Position numbers and translations under genes: made by a program. A stretch of 64,000 nucleotides of DNA from Herbidospora mongoliensis (GTDB taxonomy: Bacteria > Actinomycetota > Actinomycetes > Streptosporangiales > Streptosporangiaceae), in the NCBI RefSeq assembly GCF_001570545.1, contig NZ_BBXD01000012.1, positions 89,194 to 153,193 of the forward strand, read 5' to 3'. The notes beneath the pieces are model-generated. The model did not search any database, was not told the origin of the DNA, and worked only from the letters and a program-made list of their open reading frames with translations. How positions within the stretch are numbered: the stretch's first letter is position 1; each line of letters begins with the position of its first letter. Below are positions 29,835 through 39,778 of this stretch, piece after piece.

Positions 29835-32156
29835 GTGGAGGGTGTCCACAGCTCAGAAGCCGTTATCGATAACGGCTCCTTCGGCACGCGTACGATCCGG
29901 TTTGAGACCGGTCGTCTCGCGCAGCAGGCGGCAGGATCCGCCGTCGTCTATCTCGACGACGAGACGATGATTCTTTCGGCGACCACCGCCTCGAAGAACC
30001 CCAAGGAAAACCTCGACTTCTTCCCGCTGACGGTCGACGTCGAGGAGCGCATGTACGCCGCGGGCCGCATTCCCGGCTCGTTCTTCCGCCGTGAGGGCCG
30101 TCCGTCCGAAGACGCGGTCCTGACCTGCCGACTGATCGACCGGCCGCTGCGTCCGTCGTTCGTCAAGGGTCTGCGCAACGAGATCCAGGTCGTCGCCACC
30201 GTGCTGGCGCTCCAGCCGGAGCACCTCTACGACGTCGTCGCGATCAACGCCGCCAGCCTCTCGACCCAGCTCGCCGGGCTGCCCTTCTCGGGCCCCATCG
30301 GCGGCGTCCGGGTCGCGCTGATCAGCGGCCAGTGGGTGGCGTTCCCGACCCACACCGAGCTCGAGGGCGCGACCTTCGACATGGTCGTGGCCGGTCGCGT
30401 GCTCGCCGACGGCGATGTCGCGATCATGATGGTCGAGGCCGAGTCGACGCGTGACACGCTGAAGCTGGTCGCCGAGGGCGCCGTGGCTCCCACCGAGGAG
30501 ACCATCGCCCAGGGTCTCGACGCGGCCAAGCCGTTCATCAAGGTCCTGTGCGAGGCGCAGTCGCAGATCGCCCGGGTCGCCGCCAAGGAGACCCGCGAGT
30601 TCCCGCTCTTCCTCGACTACCAGGAAGACGCCCTGCAGGCCGTCGAGGGCGCCGTGCGCTCCGAGCTGGCCGCCGCCCTCACCATCGCGGGCAAGCAGGA
30701 GCGCGAGACCGAGATCGACCGGGTCAAGGGCCTGGTCGGCGAGAAGCTGCTGGCCACCTTCGAGGGCCGCGAGAAGGAACTGTCGGCCGCCTACCGCAGC
30801 CTGACCAAGAAGCTCATGCGCGAGCGCGTCATCAGCGAGGGCATCCGCATCGACGGCCGCGGCCCGAAGGACATCCGGCAGCTCAGCGCCGAGGTCCACG
30901 TCGTGCCCCGTGTCCACGGCTCGGCCCTGTTCGAGCGCGGCGAGACCCAGATCCTGGGCATCACCACGCTGAACATGCTCCGCATGGAGCAGATGATCGA
31001 CACGCTCAACCCCGAGCGCACCAAGCGCTACATGCACAACTACAACTTCCCGCCCTACTCGACCGGTGAGACCGGCCGCGTGGGCTCGCCCAAGCGCCGC
31101 GAGATCGGTCACGGCGCGCTGGCCGAGCGGGCGCTCCTCCCGGTTCTCCCGAGCCGCGAGGAGTTCCCCTACGCCATCCGCCAGGTCTCCGAGGCCCTCA
31201 GCTCCAACGGGTCGACCTCGATGGGCTCGGTCTGCGCGTCCACGATGGCGCTGCTCGACGCCGGTGTGCCGCTGCGCGAGATGGTGGCCGGCATCGCGAT
31301 GGGCCTGATCGGTGAGGGCGACACGTTCGTCACCCTGACCGACATCCTGGGCGCCGAAGACGCCATGGGCGACATGGACTTCAAGGTCGCCGGCACCAAG
31401 GACGTCATCACCGCCCTGCAGCTCGACACCAAGCTCGACGGCATTCCCGCGTCGGTCCTGGCCGCCGCGCTCAAGCAGGCGCGTGGCGCCCGCCTGGCCA
31501 TCCTCGACGTGATGCAGGAGGCGATCGACTCTCCGGCGGAGATGAACCCGACCGCGCCGCGCATCATCACGATCAAGGTCCCCGTAGACAAGATCGGCGA
31601 AGTCATCGGCCCGAAGGGCAAGATGATCAACCAGATCCAGGACGACACGGGCGCCGAGATCACCATCGAGGACGACGGCACGATCTACATCGGCGCCACC
31701 GACGGCCCCTCGGCCGAGGCGGCCCGGAGCGCGATCAACGCCATCGCCAACCCGCACATGCCGGAGGTCGGCGAGCGCTACCTGGGCACGGTCGTCAAGA
31801 TCGCCGCCTTCGGTGCCTTCGTCAGCCTGATGCCCGGCAAGGACGGTCTCCTCCACGTCTCCCAGATCCGCAAGCTGCACGGCGGCAAGCGCATCGAGAA
31901 CGTGGAAGACGTGATGGGCGTCGGCGAGAAGGTCCAGGTGGAGATCGCCGAGATCGACTCGCGTGGCAAGCTGTCCCTGGTTCCGGTCGAGGTCGTGGAG
32001 AAGGAAGCGGCCGACAAGGCCGCCCGCGTCGAGTCCGGTGAGCCCGAGCCGGCGGCCGCCGCGGCCGATTCGTCCGACGACGCCCGTGGCGACGACGACG
32101 AGCCCCGCCGCCGCCGCACCCGCAGCCGTTCCGGACGGGACGACCGCAACTCGTGA
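29835..32156 (+). CDS. pnp: Polyribonucleotide nucleotidyltransferase (PNPase)
   Basis: The product is 773 aa from a GTG with AAGGAGGT upstream. It contains two RNase PH-like domains (about 15-145 and 340-560, the latter with [23 protein letters not shown] and [13 protein letters not shown]), a KH domain near 575-635 ([15 protein letters not shown]) and an S1 domain near 650-720 ([26 protein letters not shown]). The C-terminal tail is acidic then Arg-rich. It degrades RNA 3' to 5' with phosphate and can add tails; in actinobacteria it may also make (p)ppGpp-sensitive 3' ends. It overlaps the M16 peptidase gene by 4 bp. Confidence 0.97.
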   Translation: MEGVHSSEAVIDNGSFGTRTIRFETGRLAQQAAGSAVVYLDDETMILSATTASKNPKENLDFFPLTVDVEERMYAAGRIPGSFFRREGRPSEDAVLTCRLIDRPLRPSFVKGLRNEIQVVATVLALQPEHLYDVVAINAASLSTQLAGLPFSGPIGGVRVALISGQWVAFPTHTELEGATFDMVVAGRVLADGDVAIMMVEAESTRDTLKLVAEGAVAPTEETIAQGLDAAKPFIKVLCEAQSQIARVAAKETREFPLFLDYQEDALQAVEGAVRSELAAALTIAGKQERETEIDRVKGLVGEKLLATFEGREKELSAAYRSLTKKLMRERVISEGIRIDGRGPKDIRQLSAEVHVVPRVHGSALFERGETQILGITTLNMLRMEQMIDTLNPERTKRYMHNYNFPPYSTGETGRVGSPKRREIGHGALAERALLPVLPSREEFPYAIRQVSEALSSNGSTSMGSVCASTMALLDAGVPLREMVAGIAMGLIGEGDTFVTLTDILGAEDAMGDMDFKVAGTKDVITALQLDTKLDGIPASVLAAALKQARGARLAILDVMQEAIDSPAEMNPTAPRIITIKVPVDKIGEVIGPKGKMINQIQDDTGAEITIEDDGTIYIGATDGPSAEAARSAINAIANPHMPEVGERYLGTVVKIAAFGAFVSLMPGKDGLLHVSQIRKLHGGKRIENVEDVMGVGEKVQVEIAEIDSRGKLSLVPVEVVEKEAADKAARVESGEPEPAAAAADSSDDARGDDDEPRRRRTRSRSGRDDRNS

Positions 32157-33463
32157 TAACGACAACGCTGTTCCCCGGAAAGGACGGTGCGGGCGTCATC
32201 CGCCGCACCGTCCTGCCCGGTGGGCTCCGCGTGGTGACCGAGACGATGCCGACCGTGCGCTCCGTCGCGGTCGGCGCGTGGGTCGGCATCGGCTCACGTG
32301 ACGAGGACCCCGAGCACACCGGCGCCACCCACTTCCTCGAACACCTGCTGTTCAAGGGCACTCCCACGCGCGACGCGATGGAGATCTCCGCGTCGATCGA
32401 GGGCATCGGCGGCGAGATCAACGCGTTCACCGCCAAGGAGTACACCTGCTACTACGCGCGGGTCCTCGACGAGGATCTGCCGCTGGCGATCGACGTGCTG
32501 GCCGACGTGGTCACCTCGTCCCTGATCACGCCTGACGACGTCGAGTCGGAGCGCGGCGTGATCCTGGAGGAGATCGCCATGCACGACGACGACCCCTCCG
32601 ACGTGGTCCACGAGGCGTTCTCCGAGGAGCTCTACGGCGACACGCCGATCGGGCGCCCGATCCTCGGCAACGAGGACACGATCAACGCCCTCACGCGTGA
32701 CCGCATCCACGAGTACTACCAGCGCTTCTACCTGCCCACCCACACCGTGATCTCGGTCGCGGGCAACGTGTCCCACGAACACGTGGTGGAACTGGTCGCC
32801 CGCGCCTACGAGCGCGCCGGGGCCCTGGGCGGCGACGCCGCGCCGATCCCGCCCCGCGTGGGCGGCGTCGGGCTACCCGCCCACCAGGGCGTGAAGGTCG
32901 TCGACCGGCCGACCGAGCAGGCCAACCTCGTGCTGGGCACCACCGGCGTGAGCCGTACCGACGAACGCAGGTTCGCCCTCGGGGTCCTGAACGCGGCGCT
33001 GGGCGGCGGCATGTCATCGCGCCTGTTCCAGGAGATCCGGGAGAAGCGCGGCCTGGCCTACAGCGCCTACAGCTACACCTCGCAGTACGCCGACACCGGC
33101 CAGTTCGGGGTGTACGTCGGCTGCCTGCCCGCCAAGATCGACGACGTCCTCAAGATCTGCCGCGACGAGATCGCCCGCGTGGTCTCCGACGGCTTCACCG
33201 AGGAGGAGATCGTCCGCGGCAAGGGCCAGATGCGCGGCGGCCTCGTGCTGGGCCTGGAGGACACCGGCTCCCGCATGTCGAGAATCGGCAAGAGCGAGCT
33301 CGTCTACGACCGGCTGATGTCCGTCGACGAGGTCCTGGAGCGCATCGACGCCGTCACGGCCGACCAAATCACCGAGATCGCGTCCGACGTGCTGACCCGC
33401 CCCCTCACCCTGGCCGTGATCGGCCCGTTCGAGGGCAAGGACTTCACCGCGGCGGTGAGCTGA
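32153..33463 (+). CDS. M16-family zinc metallopeptidase
   Basis: The product is 436 aa from a GTG that overlaps the pnp stop. The inverted zinc motif HFLEH lies at residues 60-64 and the third ligand is in [11 protein letters not shown] about 70 residues later, so the active site is intact. [17 protein letters not shown] and the second M16 domain follow. The family processes peptides in a clamshell chamber; the bacterial pnp-linked form has no firmly established substrate. It is cytoplasmic because no signal peptide is seen. Confidence 0.93.
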   Translation: MITTTLFPGKDGAGVIRRTVLPGGLRVVTETMPTVRSVAVGAWVGIGSRDEDPEHTGATHFLEHLLFKGTPTRDAMEISASIEGIGGEINAFTAKEYTCYYARVLDEDLPLAIDVLADVVTSSLITPDDVESERGVILEEIAMHDDDPSDVVHEAFSEELYGDTPIGRPILGNEDTINALTRDRIHEYYQRFYLPTHTVISVAGNVSHEHVVELVARAYERAGALGGDAAPIPPRVGGVGLPAHQGVKVVDRPTEQANLVLGTTGVSRTDERRFALGVLNAALGGGMSSRLFQEIREKRGLAYSAYSYTSQYADTGQFGVYVGCLPAKIDDVLKICRDEIARVVSDGFTEEEIVRGKGQMRGGLVLGLEDTGSRMSRIGKSELVYDRLMSVDEVLERIDAVTADQITEIASDVLTRPLTLAVIGPFEGKDFTAAVS

Positions 33464-33480
33464 CCTGAGGGCCGCGCTAG

Positions 33481-34230
<750 letters not shown>

Positions 34231-34256
34231 GCGCTTTTCCTGGGTACAGGAAAGTC

Positions 34257-34655
34257 ATGAACTGCCCCTTCTGCGATCTCATCGCCGGTGGTGTCGCAAC
34301 CTGCCACGGCAGCGTCGCGGTCATCCCGGACGCCTTCCCGGTGACCGAGGGGCACACCATGATCACCCCGGTTCGCCACGTCGCCGACATCTTCGAGCTG
34401 ACCGGGCGGGAGGTGGCCGATGTCCACCGGCTGCTGCGGGACCTCCGCGAGCAACTCCGGCGCGGAGACTCGGCCATCGAGGGGTTCAACATCGGGGTCA
34501 ACTGCGGAACGTCGGCTGGGCAGACCGTGCCGCACGCACATGTGCACCTCATCCCGAGGCGGCCGGGTGACACTCCGCATCCGGAGGGTGGGGTGCGCGG
34601 GGTGATCCCGGGGCGGATGCGCTGGGAGGCCGTCGCCGACGCGGCGGCAGAGTAG
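34257..34655 (+). CDS. HIT-family nucleotide-binding protein
   Basis: The product is 132 aa. AGGAAAG precedes the ATG by 2-3 bp. It begins MNCPFCDLIAGG (CxxC) and has the histidine triad HAHVHLI at about 94-100. EGHTMITPVRHVADIFEL is typical of the small HIT hydrolases that cleave AMP or other groups from nucleotide conjugates. The stop abuts, without a gap, the stop of the convergent membrane-protein gene, which belongs to an operon that itself encodes another HIT-like protein. Confidence 0.9.
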   Translation: MNCPFCDLIAGGVATCHGSVAVIPDAFPVTEGHTMITPVRHVADIFELTGREVADVHRLLRDLREQLRRGDSAIEGFNIGVNCGTSAGQTVPHAHVHLIPRRPGDTPHPEGGVRGVIPGRMRWEAVADAAAE

Positions 34656-35870
34656 TCAGCGCCCCCAGACACGACGGACGAGGAAGCCGAGAAACGCCAG
34701 CAAGGCGGTGGCTGCAACGTTCCCGCCGACCGAACCCAACGGGCCCTCCTCGCCTTGGGCCCATCCCCAGAGCGAGAGCCCCGCGAGCCCGGCGGCGGCG
34801 GTCAGCCCGGTCCAGGAGAGAGCCTGCACCCAGTTGCGCAGCCGGGGCCCCCGCCGCAGCGCGGGCGGCTGCGGCAGCGGAACGCCGGCGAGCGCACTCT
34901 GCACCTGCCACAAGGTGTCCATGAGGATGCCGTACGTCCGGGTGGAGCGTTTCCTCGGCTGTCGGTAGGAGTAGACATAGCCCTCTTTGGTCTTCAGCGC
35001 CTCAAGGATGTCTCTCAGCAGCGACTGCAGTCTATGGTCTGAGGTGAGCAGGGCGGGGTTGTGCCGCGCCGCACAACAGAGCAGGTAGAGCTGCCACGGG
35101 ACACCGACCTCCTCATGGTGATTGACCAGCGGGAACTCATGGAAGGACTCGGCCCGCACGGAGGGGTCGAGCTGGGTCAGGAACTCGGTGAGGAGATCGT
35201 CCGCGCCGGGAACGGTCCCAGGCAGTTCAAGCAAAACGAGCAGGCTCAGCACTCGTACAGGCAGATCTGAGTCCGGGTCCGTGGCCACTTCGCGGATCAG
35301 TGCGACGTCCTTCGGATCCGTGTGCAGGCCGGCGGCGTTCCGGGCGCGCACCACCGCGGCCGTGGCCACCTGGTCGACGTTCTGTCTGGCGAGATCGCCC
35401 GGCCAGCCCCCCGACGGGTTGCGGGCGATCTCGATGCGCTCGACCAGCTTTCGGCTCAGCCGATCTCTGCCGTCTGCCAGAGGGGCCGCCGACAGGGCGT
35501 AGAGCAGGTCGGCGCACTTGAAGGCGGTCCGCACCTCGGCTACCAACCGTGCCTGCAGCGCCGCCTTCTCACCGGGACCTCGGACCAGCCGCCGCTCGGC
35601 CTTCTCACGATGGCCGAGGTAGCGGAGGATGCCGGTGATGTGCTCGTTCCTGTCGTCGTCCGGGTTGGCTCTGGAGAGGGCCAGGAGGGCGGCGGAGGTG
35701 CCGTAAAGCCCACGCTGGTTCATGCTGTCGGGGTTGAGGAACTGCCCGGCGGCATAGTCTCCGGGCAGGAGGCCGACCGCCTGCTTGCCGGTCTTGAGGA
35801 GGTCGCGGAATTCGCCCTCTATGGCGGCCATGCCCGCGATGAGCCCATCCCGGGTGATTTGCATCACCAT
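34656..35870 (-). CDS. Helical-repeat protein with C-terminal membrane anchor
   Basis: The product is about 404 aa; the ATG at 35870 overlaps the upstream HIT-like gene by 7 bp, and GTG 35867 or ATG 35864 are equally possible. Residues 1-340 look like an alpha-helical solenoid or alpha/alpha toroid (LNPDSMNQRGLYGTSAALLAL, NPSGGWPGDLA, VGVPWQLYLLCCAARHNP, RTYGILMDTLWQVQSALAG), reminiscent of prenyltransferase/terpene-cyclase-like folds, but no DxDD or similar catalytic motif is visible. Two hydrophobic helices close the protein (LTAAAGLAGLSLWGWA, VAATALLAFLGFLV). It is the last gene of the NUDIX-kinase-HIT operon. Function unknown. Confidence 0.7.
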   Translation of the reverse strand: MVMQITRDGLIAGMAAIEGEFRDLLKTGKQAVGLLPGDYAAGQFLNPDSMNQRGLYGTSAALLALSRANPDDDRNEHITGILRYLGHREKAERRLVRGPGEKAALQARLVAEVRTAFKCADLLYALSAAPLADGRDRLSRKLVERIEIARNPSGGWPGDLARQNVDQVATAAVVRARNAAGLHTDPKDVALIREVATDPDSDLPVRVLSLLVLLELPGTVPGADDLLTEFLTQLDPSVRAESFHEFPLVNHHEEVGVPWQLYLLCCAARHNPALLTSDHRLQSLLRDILEALKTKEGYVYSYRQPRKRSTRTYGILMDTLWQVQSALAGVPLPQPPALRRGPRLRNWVQALSWTGLTAAAGLAGLSLWGWAQGEEGPLGSVGGNVAATALLAFLGFLVRRVWGR

Positions 35871-36484
35871 GTGGATGAAAAGAATGAATTGATGGTTCGC
35901 ATGGTGTTTGTGCCGTCTTCCGTGACCAGGTAGTCCCAATGATCTGGCTTCCCTAGTATTTTGGCCCACTCGCGGCGGTAGTACTGACTTCTACCGATGT
36001 CCTGACCGACATGACATGGTCCTTTGTGGTGGCCCAATAACAGGTATGGAGCTCCGTCCATTTGGCCGTCGGACAAAGCCGAGGCCAGGTCGGGAAACGT
36101 TCGACAGGCCGGTGGCCTGGGCAGATCGTGGAAGCCTGGCACGATGTGCAGGTGGGCGTGCTCGATGCAGGCCGACCTTGGCAGCGTGTTTTCGGTCGAA
36201 GGTCCGCCATGTTCCCAATAGGTAAGGTCTCCGTGGCGACGTACCAGAAAATCGAGAACCTCAGCCACGAACTCGCGGAAGTCGCGTTCACTTCGGTCAC
36301 TGGCGACAGCGGTTCGCAAACTGTGCACATGTCGAATAGGCGCTAATAACAGATAGCCGGGCGACAGGCCACCCATTCCGGGCAGCACCACCCCGCAGCG
36401 TGGGTCGAGCCACAAGGGCCGGTCGGTCCAGGGGATGTCGTCCGCCCCTGCGGCCGACCGGCACAGGAAGCAGTCAGCGATCAT
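35864..36484 (-). CDS. HIT-like histidine-triad protein
   Basis: The product is 206 aa. It starts MIADCFLCRSAAGADDIPW (CxxC like the small HIT proteins) and carries the intact triad HAHLHIV within CIEHAHLHIVP at about 116-124. The C-terminal 80 residues (YYRREWAKILGKPDHWDY) are not part of the minimal HIT fold. It is likely to hydrolyse or transfer a nucleotidyl group. It overlaps the upstream kinase gene by 11 bp. The region is poorer in G+C than the rest of the window (about 48% over 35881-35940), which suggests acquisition from elsewhere. Confidence 0.75.
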   Translation of the reverse strand: MIADCFLCRSAAGADDIPWTDRPLWLDPRCGVVLPGMGGLSPGYLLLAPIRHVHSLRTAVASDRSERDFREFVAEVLDFLVRRHGDLTYWEHGGPSTENTLPRSACIEHAHLHIVPGFHDLPRPPACRTFPDLASALSDGQMDGAPYLLLGHHKGPCHVGQDIGRSQYYRREWAKILGKPDHWDYLVTEDGTNTMRTINSFFSSTW

Positions 36485-37085
36485 GCAGCAGCCCCGTGAC
36501 CAGTTCGTAGAGGACCGGGCCGAACCCGGCGATGCCCTGGTCGCTGCTCTCGACCGTAGGGCGGGAGATGAAGGTGGAGTTATCGACGATCAGGTCGAAC
36601 AGCCCCGGATCGGGCCCGAACCGCACCCCGTGGACCCGGCGGAAGTGCCGCACCGAGAACGCGTCCTTCGCCGCGATCTCCCGGCGCGTCAGTGGGGACG
36701 CGCGCGCTCCCGAACGTATTCGGCTGACCTGGGCCTTGGCCACCCGGGAGGGGAAACTGGACTCCAGCCAGACCCGGACGGCCCCCGGATGCGCGCACAA
36801 CCAGGGCTGCAACCAGGCATCGACCACCACAGGCGAATCGGTGGTCGCGATGGCGCTGCCCATGAGCCGGTCCATCTCCCGGTCGACGTCGGTGTCGGCC
36901 GCCCGTAGCCGGTCGCCCTCCGGCAGCCATTCCTCGGCCACCGAACCCGACTCGGGCAATATTTGCCTTCTGATCGCCGACATTCCGAGGTATTTCCATT
37001 CCAGCATTTCGGCTAGGAGTCTGGAATGCGTGGTTTTACCTGCAGCGGTGAATCCGGAGACGATGACCATTGCGGGCGGCGCCAC
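36474..37085 (-). CDS. P-loop kinase-like ATPase
   Basis: The product is 203 aa. The Walker A motif GFTAAGKTTHS is at about 11-21, followed by a LGMSAIRRQIL region like the acceptor-binding part of small kinases. PVVVDAWLQPWL looks like the Walker B/lid region, and RVWLESSFPSRVAKAQVSRIR resembles the lid of AAA_33/zeta-toxin-like kinases. RRVHGVRFGP and LFDLIVDNSTF near the C-terminus match nucleoside-kinase-like enzymes. It probably phosphorylates a small molecule, nucleotide or sugar. It sits between the NUDIX gene (10-bp gap) and the HIT-like gene (11-bp overlap). Confidence 0.78.
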   Translation of the reverse strand: MAPPAMVIVSGFTAAGKTTHSRLLAEMLEWKYLGMSAIRRQILPESGSVAEEWLPEGDRLRAADTDVDREMDRLMGSAIATTDSPVVVDAWLQPWLCAHPGAVRVWLESSFPSRVAKAQVSRIRSGARASPLTRREIAAKDAFSVRHFRRVHGVRFGPDPGLFDLIVDNSTFISRPTVESSDQGIAGFGPVLYELVTGLLHDR

Positions 37086-37095
37086 CTCGGCGGCC

Positions 37096-37539
37096 TCATC
37101 CCGAAAGGGCCAGGATGAAATCGGGAAGACGCTCCATAGTGGGGCGCTGGGACTTTATGACGGCCAGTCTCGGCAACTGGTCGAACGGGTACCAGGCCAG
37201 TTCGTCGAGGAAGTCGCCCGGCGCGCGATGGGGCTTCCCAGGCTCCCCCATGACGTTGCAGAGCCGCGAGACCGCGATGACGCGCACGGACGCCCGCCCG
37301 ACCATCATCTGCCAGTCCCACATGTCGACGATGGTGGGCTTCGGCACGACGTGGAAGCCCGTCTCCTCTCTCACCTCACGGGTGATCTGGTCGTCGAGCG
37401 GTTCCAGGACGGTCTTGAGGCGCCCGCCGGGCAGTTCCCACAGACCGGGATTGTGCGGGTCGGCGGCCGATTTCCGCACCAACAGGATGCGATCGTGATC
37501 GACGATCACGGCCTTCTGAGCGAATGTCAGTTGAGGCAT
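37096..37539 (-). CDS. NUDIX hydrolase
   Basis: The product is 147 aa. The Nudix box is recognisable as GGRLKTVLEPLDDQITREV followed by REETGF; the catalytic REVREETG core is intact, while the spacing between the first Gly and Glu is slightly longer than the Gx5E consensus. It should hydrolyse a nucleoside diphosphate linked to some moiety. A GAGAGAAGAG stretch precedes the ATG. It is the first gene of the four-gene operon, and an inverted repeat lies just upstream. Confidence 0.85.
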   Translation of the reverse strand: MPQLTFAQKAVIVDHDRILLVRKSAADPHNPGLWELPGGRLKTVLEPLDDQITREVREETGFHVVPKPTIVDMWDWQMMVGRASVRVIAVSRLCNVMGEPGKPHRAPGDFLDELAWYPFDQLPRLAVIKSQRPTMERLPDFILALSG

Positions 37540-37549
37540 ACTCTTCTCT

Positions 37550-37595
37550 CAGGTTAAGGGAATTGTCTCCACTATCGCGGAGCCGGCTTAACCTG
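37550..37595. promoter_or_regulatory. 9-bp inverted repeat in front of the NUDIX operon
   Basis: CAGGTTAAG (37550-37558) and CTTAACCTG (37587-37595) are perfect inverted arms separated by 28 bp, roughly 11-56 bp upstream of the NUDIX start. The site is suited to a dimeric repressor bound across a promoter. No cognate regulator is obvious nearby. Confidence 0.5.
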
Positions 37596-37632
37596 TCGAG
37601 CAATACCTGATTATGCGTGCCCAATAATGGAT

Positions 37633-38502
37633 TTACGCGAGTGCAAGGCCCACTGCGAACAACACGCCGAAAGCGATTTGCAGCCGGCCGGTCTGCTGAA
37701 GGGTGGCGATGAGCGCGCGCCCCTGGAGGCCGCCCAAGACCTCGCGGACCGGCGGCACGGCCAGCGGGAGCGCCAGCAGCCCCAGCGCCGCGAACGGGCG
37801 GACGAACAGCAGCGGCAGCACACACGCGAACGGGACCAGCAGGCAGGCCGCGTAGAGGACCCGGGTCCTGCGGTCGCCGAGGACCACCGCGAGGGTGCGT
37901 TTCCCGGCGGGTTCGTCGGTCTGGATGTCGCGCAGGTTGTTCACCACGAGCAGCGCCATGGCCAGCAGGCCGACCGGGACGGCCACCCACACCGACAGCC
38001 ACGACCACCCGGTCTGCACATAGGCCGTGCCGATGACGGCGACCAGGCCGAAGAAGAAGAACACCGACAACTCGCCGAGCGCGCGGTAGCCGTAGGGCCG
38101 CGAACCGCCCGTGTAGAACCAGGCCGCCAGGATCGACAGCGCGCCGAACGCGAGCATCCACCAGGCCGAGGTCGCCACCACGAGCGCCAGCCCGACCACT
38201 GCGGCGGCGGCGAAACAGCCGAGCGCCGCGGTGAGGACCGCCTTGGGGGTGGCCGCCTTCGAGCCGACCAGGCGCATCGGTCCGACGCGGCCGTCGTCGG
38301 TGCCGCGCACGCCGTCGCTGTAGTCGTTGGCGTAGTTGACGCCCACCTGGAGGACCAGCGCCACGAAGAGGGCGGCCAGGGCGGCCCACCAGACGAAGGA
38401 TCCGTCACCGATGGCGACGCCGGTGCCGGCCGCGACCGGGACGACCGCGGCGGGGAGAGTGCGGGGGCGCGCGCCGGCGACCCATTGAGCGGGGGTGGTC
38501 AC
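37633..38502 (-). CDS. menA: 1,4-dihydroxy-2-naphthoate polyprenyltransferase MenA
   Basis: The product is 289 aa with about eight to nine membrane helices. The UbiA-family Asp motifs are NYANDYSDGVRGTDD (about 56-70) and NNLRDIQTDEPAGKRT (about 188-203). PMRLVGS is also typical of MenA. It attaches an isoprenoid chain to dihydroxynaphthoate in menaquinone synthesis at the membrane. No other men gene is in the window. It overlaps the upstream GNAT gene by 4 bp. Confidence 0.92.
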   Translation of the reverse strand: MTTPAQWVAGARPRTLPAAVVPVAAGTGVAIGDGSFVWWAALAALFVALVLQVGVNYANDYSDGVRGTDDGRVGPMRLVGSKAATPKAVLTAALGCFAAAAVVGLALVVATSAWWMLAFGALSILAAWFYTGGSRPYGYRALGELSVFFFFGLVAVIGTAYVQTGWSWLSVWVAVPVGLLAMALLVVNNLRDIQTDEPAGKRTLAVVLGDRRTRVLYAACLLVPFACVLPLLFVRPFAALGLLALPLAVPPVREVLGGLQGRALIATLQQTGRLQIAFGVLFAVGLALA

Positions 38503-39116
38503 GAGCGTGAGATGTCCGTGGTCATGCGGACCATCCGGATCGGGCGGCCCATGTCGAGCACCCGCTCGGCCATGTCTTCGCCCCAGCCGGCCGACTCGAG
38601 GAACCCGAGCATCGCGTAGTTCTCCGCGAACACCCAGGTCACCACCGAGGAGTAGTTGTCGTCGCGCAGGTGGTCGACGGTCGCGTTGAGCAGCCGGCTG
38701 CCGTGACCGCGCCGGATGTGATTGGGGTCGACCAGTAGCGTGAGCAGTTCGGCGGTGAAGCCGGGGTGCAGATCAGGGTCTTCCGCGGGGCCGTGGGAGG
38801 CGAGCCCGACGACCCGGTCGCTGGCCCGCTCGTTGGCCGTCGGCAGCGCCGCGAGCACGCCGCCCGGACCGAGCGCGCGCCATTCTTCGGTGTCGGGAAC
38901 GACACGTTCCACGGCGACGAGAACCCGGTGCCGAGGGGAGGGAGGCGACATGATCGCCTCGTCCCACTGACGCCGCCACATCTTCTCGGCGGCGGGGCCG
39001 GTCATCTGCTGCAGCGGGCCGGGGGGCAGGAAGTCGCGGTAACCGTGCTTCCACGCCCTGATCTGGGTGCTCGTCACCGCGTCGACATCTTCGAGACGGG
39101 CAGGTCTGACACCCAT
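38499..39116 (-). CDS. GNAT-family N-acetyltransferase
   Basis: The product is 205 aa. It begins MGVRPARLEDVDAVTSTQIRAWKHGYRDFLPP, a common opening of GNAT enzymes. LTLLVDPNHIRRGHGSRLLNATVDHL contains the acetyl-CoA loop (RRGHGS), and VTWVFAENYAMLGFLESAGW is motif B. The substrate is unknown. The stop overlaps the menA start, so the two are probably co-transcribed, though a functional link is not evident. Confidence 0.85.
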   Translation of the reverse strand: MGVRPARLEDVDAVTSTQIRAWKHGYRDFLPPGPLQQMTGPAAEKMWRRQWDEAIMSPPSPRHRVLVAVERVVPDTEEWRALGPGGVLAALPTANERASDRVVGLASHGPAEDPDLHPGFTAELLTLLVDPNHIRRGHGSRLLNATVDHLRDDNYSSVVTWVFAENYAMLGFLESAGWGEDMAERVLDMGRPIRMVRMTTDISRS

Positions 39117-39154
39117 TTAGCCGGCTCCTTTCTGTGCCAATGACACCGTACTGG

Positions 39155-39694
39155 TCAGGCGGGCATCTCCGGACCTTCAGCCTGACGCCGTGCCCTATAT
39201 GTCCGAGTTTTCGTGCGATTTCCACACACGCGCATCGAGCACCACGCGCGCGAGCGGTTCTTCGACGCGTCGATGAAGGCCACCTGGCAGGTGCTCTCGA
39301 CGCACACCTTAAGGCGTGGCCACGTGCCGTCGGCGTGCGCCGCAGCGATCATCGCGACGAGTCCCGCGAGACCGCGATGTGGCGTGTCGCCCGCCGGCAC
39401 GAGCCTGGGCATCCCGCCGTCGATGGTGACGCGCAGCGGGATAGCGGCCAGCGCCGTCTCCAGAGGTTCAGGGGTCGTGTACGTCACCGCGTCGTGGTTG
39501 TGCCGCAGACTCGCCCTCAGACCTTCGCGCAGGTCTCTCGCCAGTGCGAGATCGTCTTCGGCGGGTTCGAGGCCGTGGCTCTTCAGCCAGTCGGACAACG
39601 CGTGGTCGGACGTGAGGTCGTCGGTATCGGTCTCGACGTCGTAGGTGTTGACGAAGTCGCGCAGCAGTTCAGCCGGACCGGACACGGTGATCAC
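39155..39694 (-). CDS. CGNR zinc-finger protein (ABATE domain)
   Basis: The product is 179 aa. The N-terminal part (LLRDFVNTYDVETDTDDL to about 125) corresponds to the stress-linked ABATE region. The C-terminal zinc finger contains VCVESTCQVAFIDASKNRSR then WCSMRVCGNRTKTRTYRAR, with four cysteines and the CGNR motif. Such proteins are presumed DNA-binding regulators. It is followed by the GNAT-menA pair, with a 38-bp gap. Confidence 0.85.
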   Translation of the reverse strand: MITVSGPAELLRDFVNTYDVETDTDDLTSDHALSDWLKSHGLEPAEDDLALARDLREGLRASLRHNHDAVTYTTPEPLETALAAIPLRVTIDGGMPRLVPAGDTPHRGLAGLVAMIAAAHADGTWPRLKVCVESTCQVAFIDASKNRSRAWCSMRVCGNRTKTRTYRARRQAEGPEMPA

Positions 39695-39778
39695 CTCTTC
39701 CGGGGCACTCTAGCCGGGAATAAACAGACACCCTCATAACGCTTTAGCTGGTGTCGAGATTCCATTGAGGAGAACACC

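Noticed and set aside
34656-35870. Terpene cyclase or prenyltransferase function for the helical protein
   Set aside because: The solenoid pattern is reminiscent, but no DxDD, QW or zinc-binding motifs are visible, so no enzymatic name was given.
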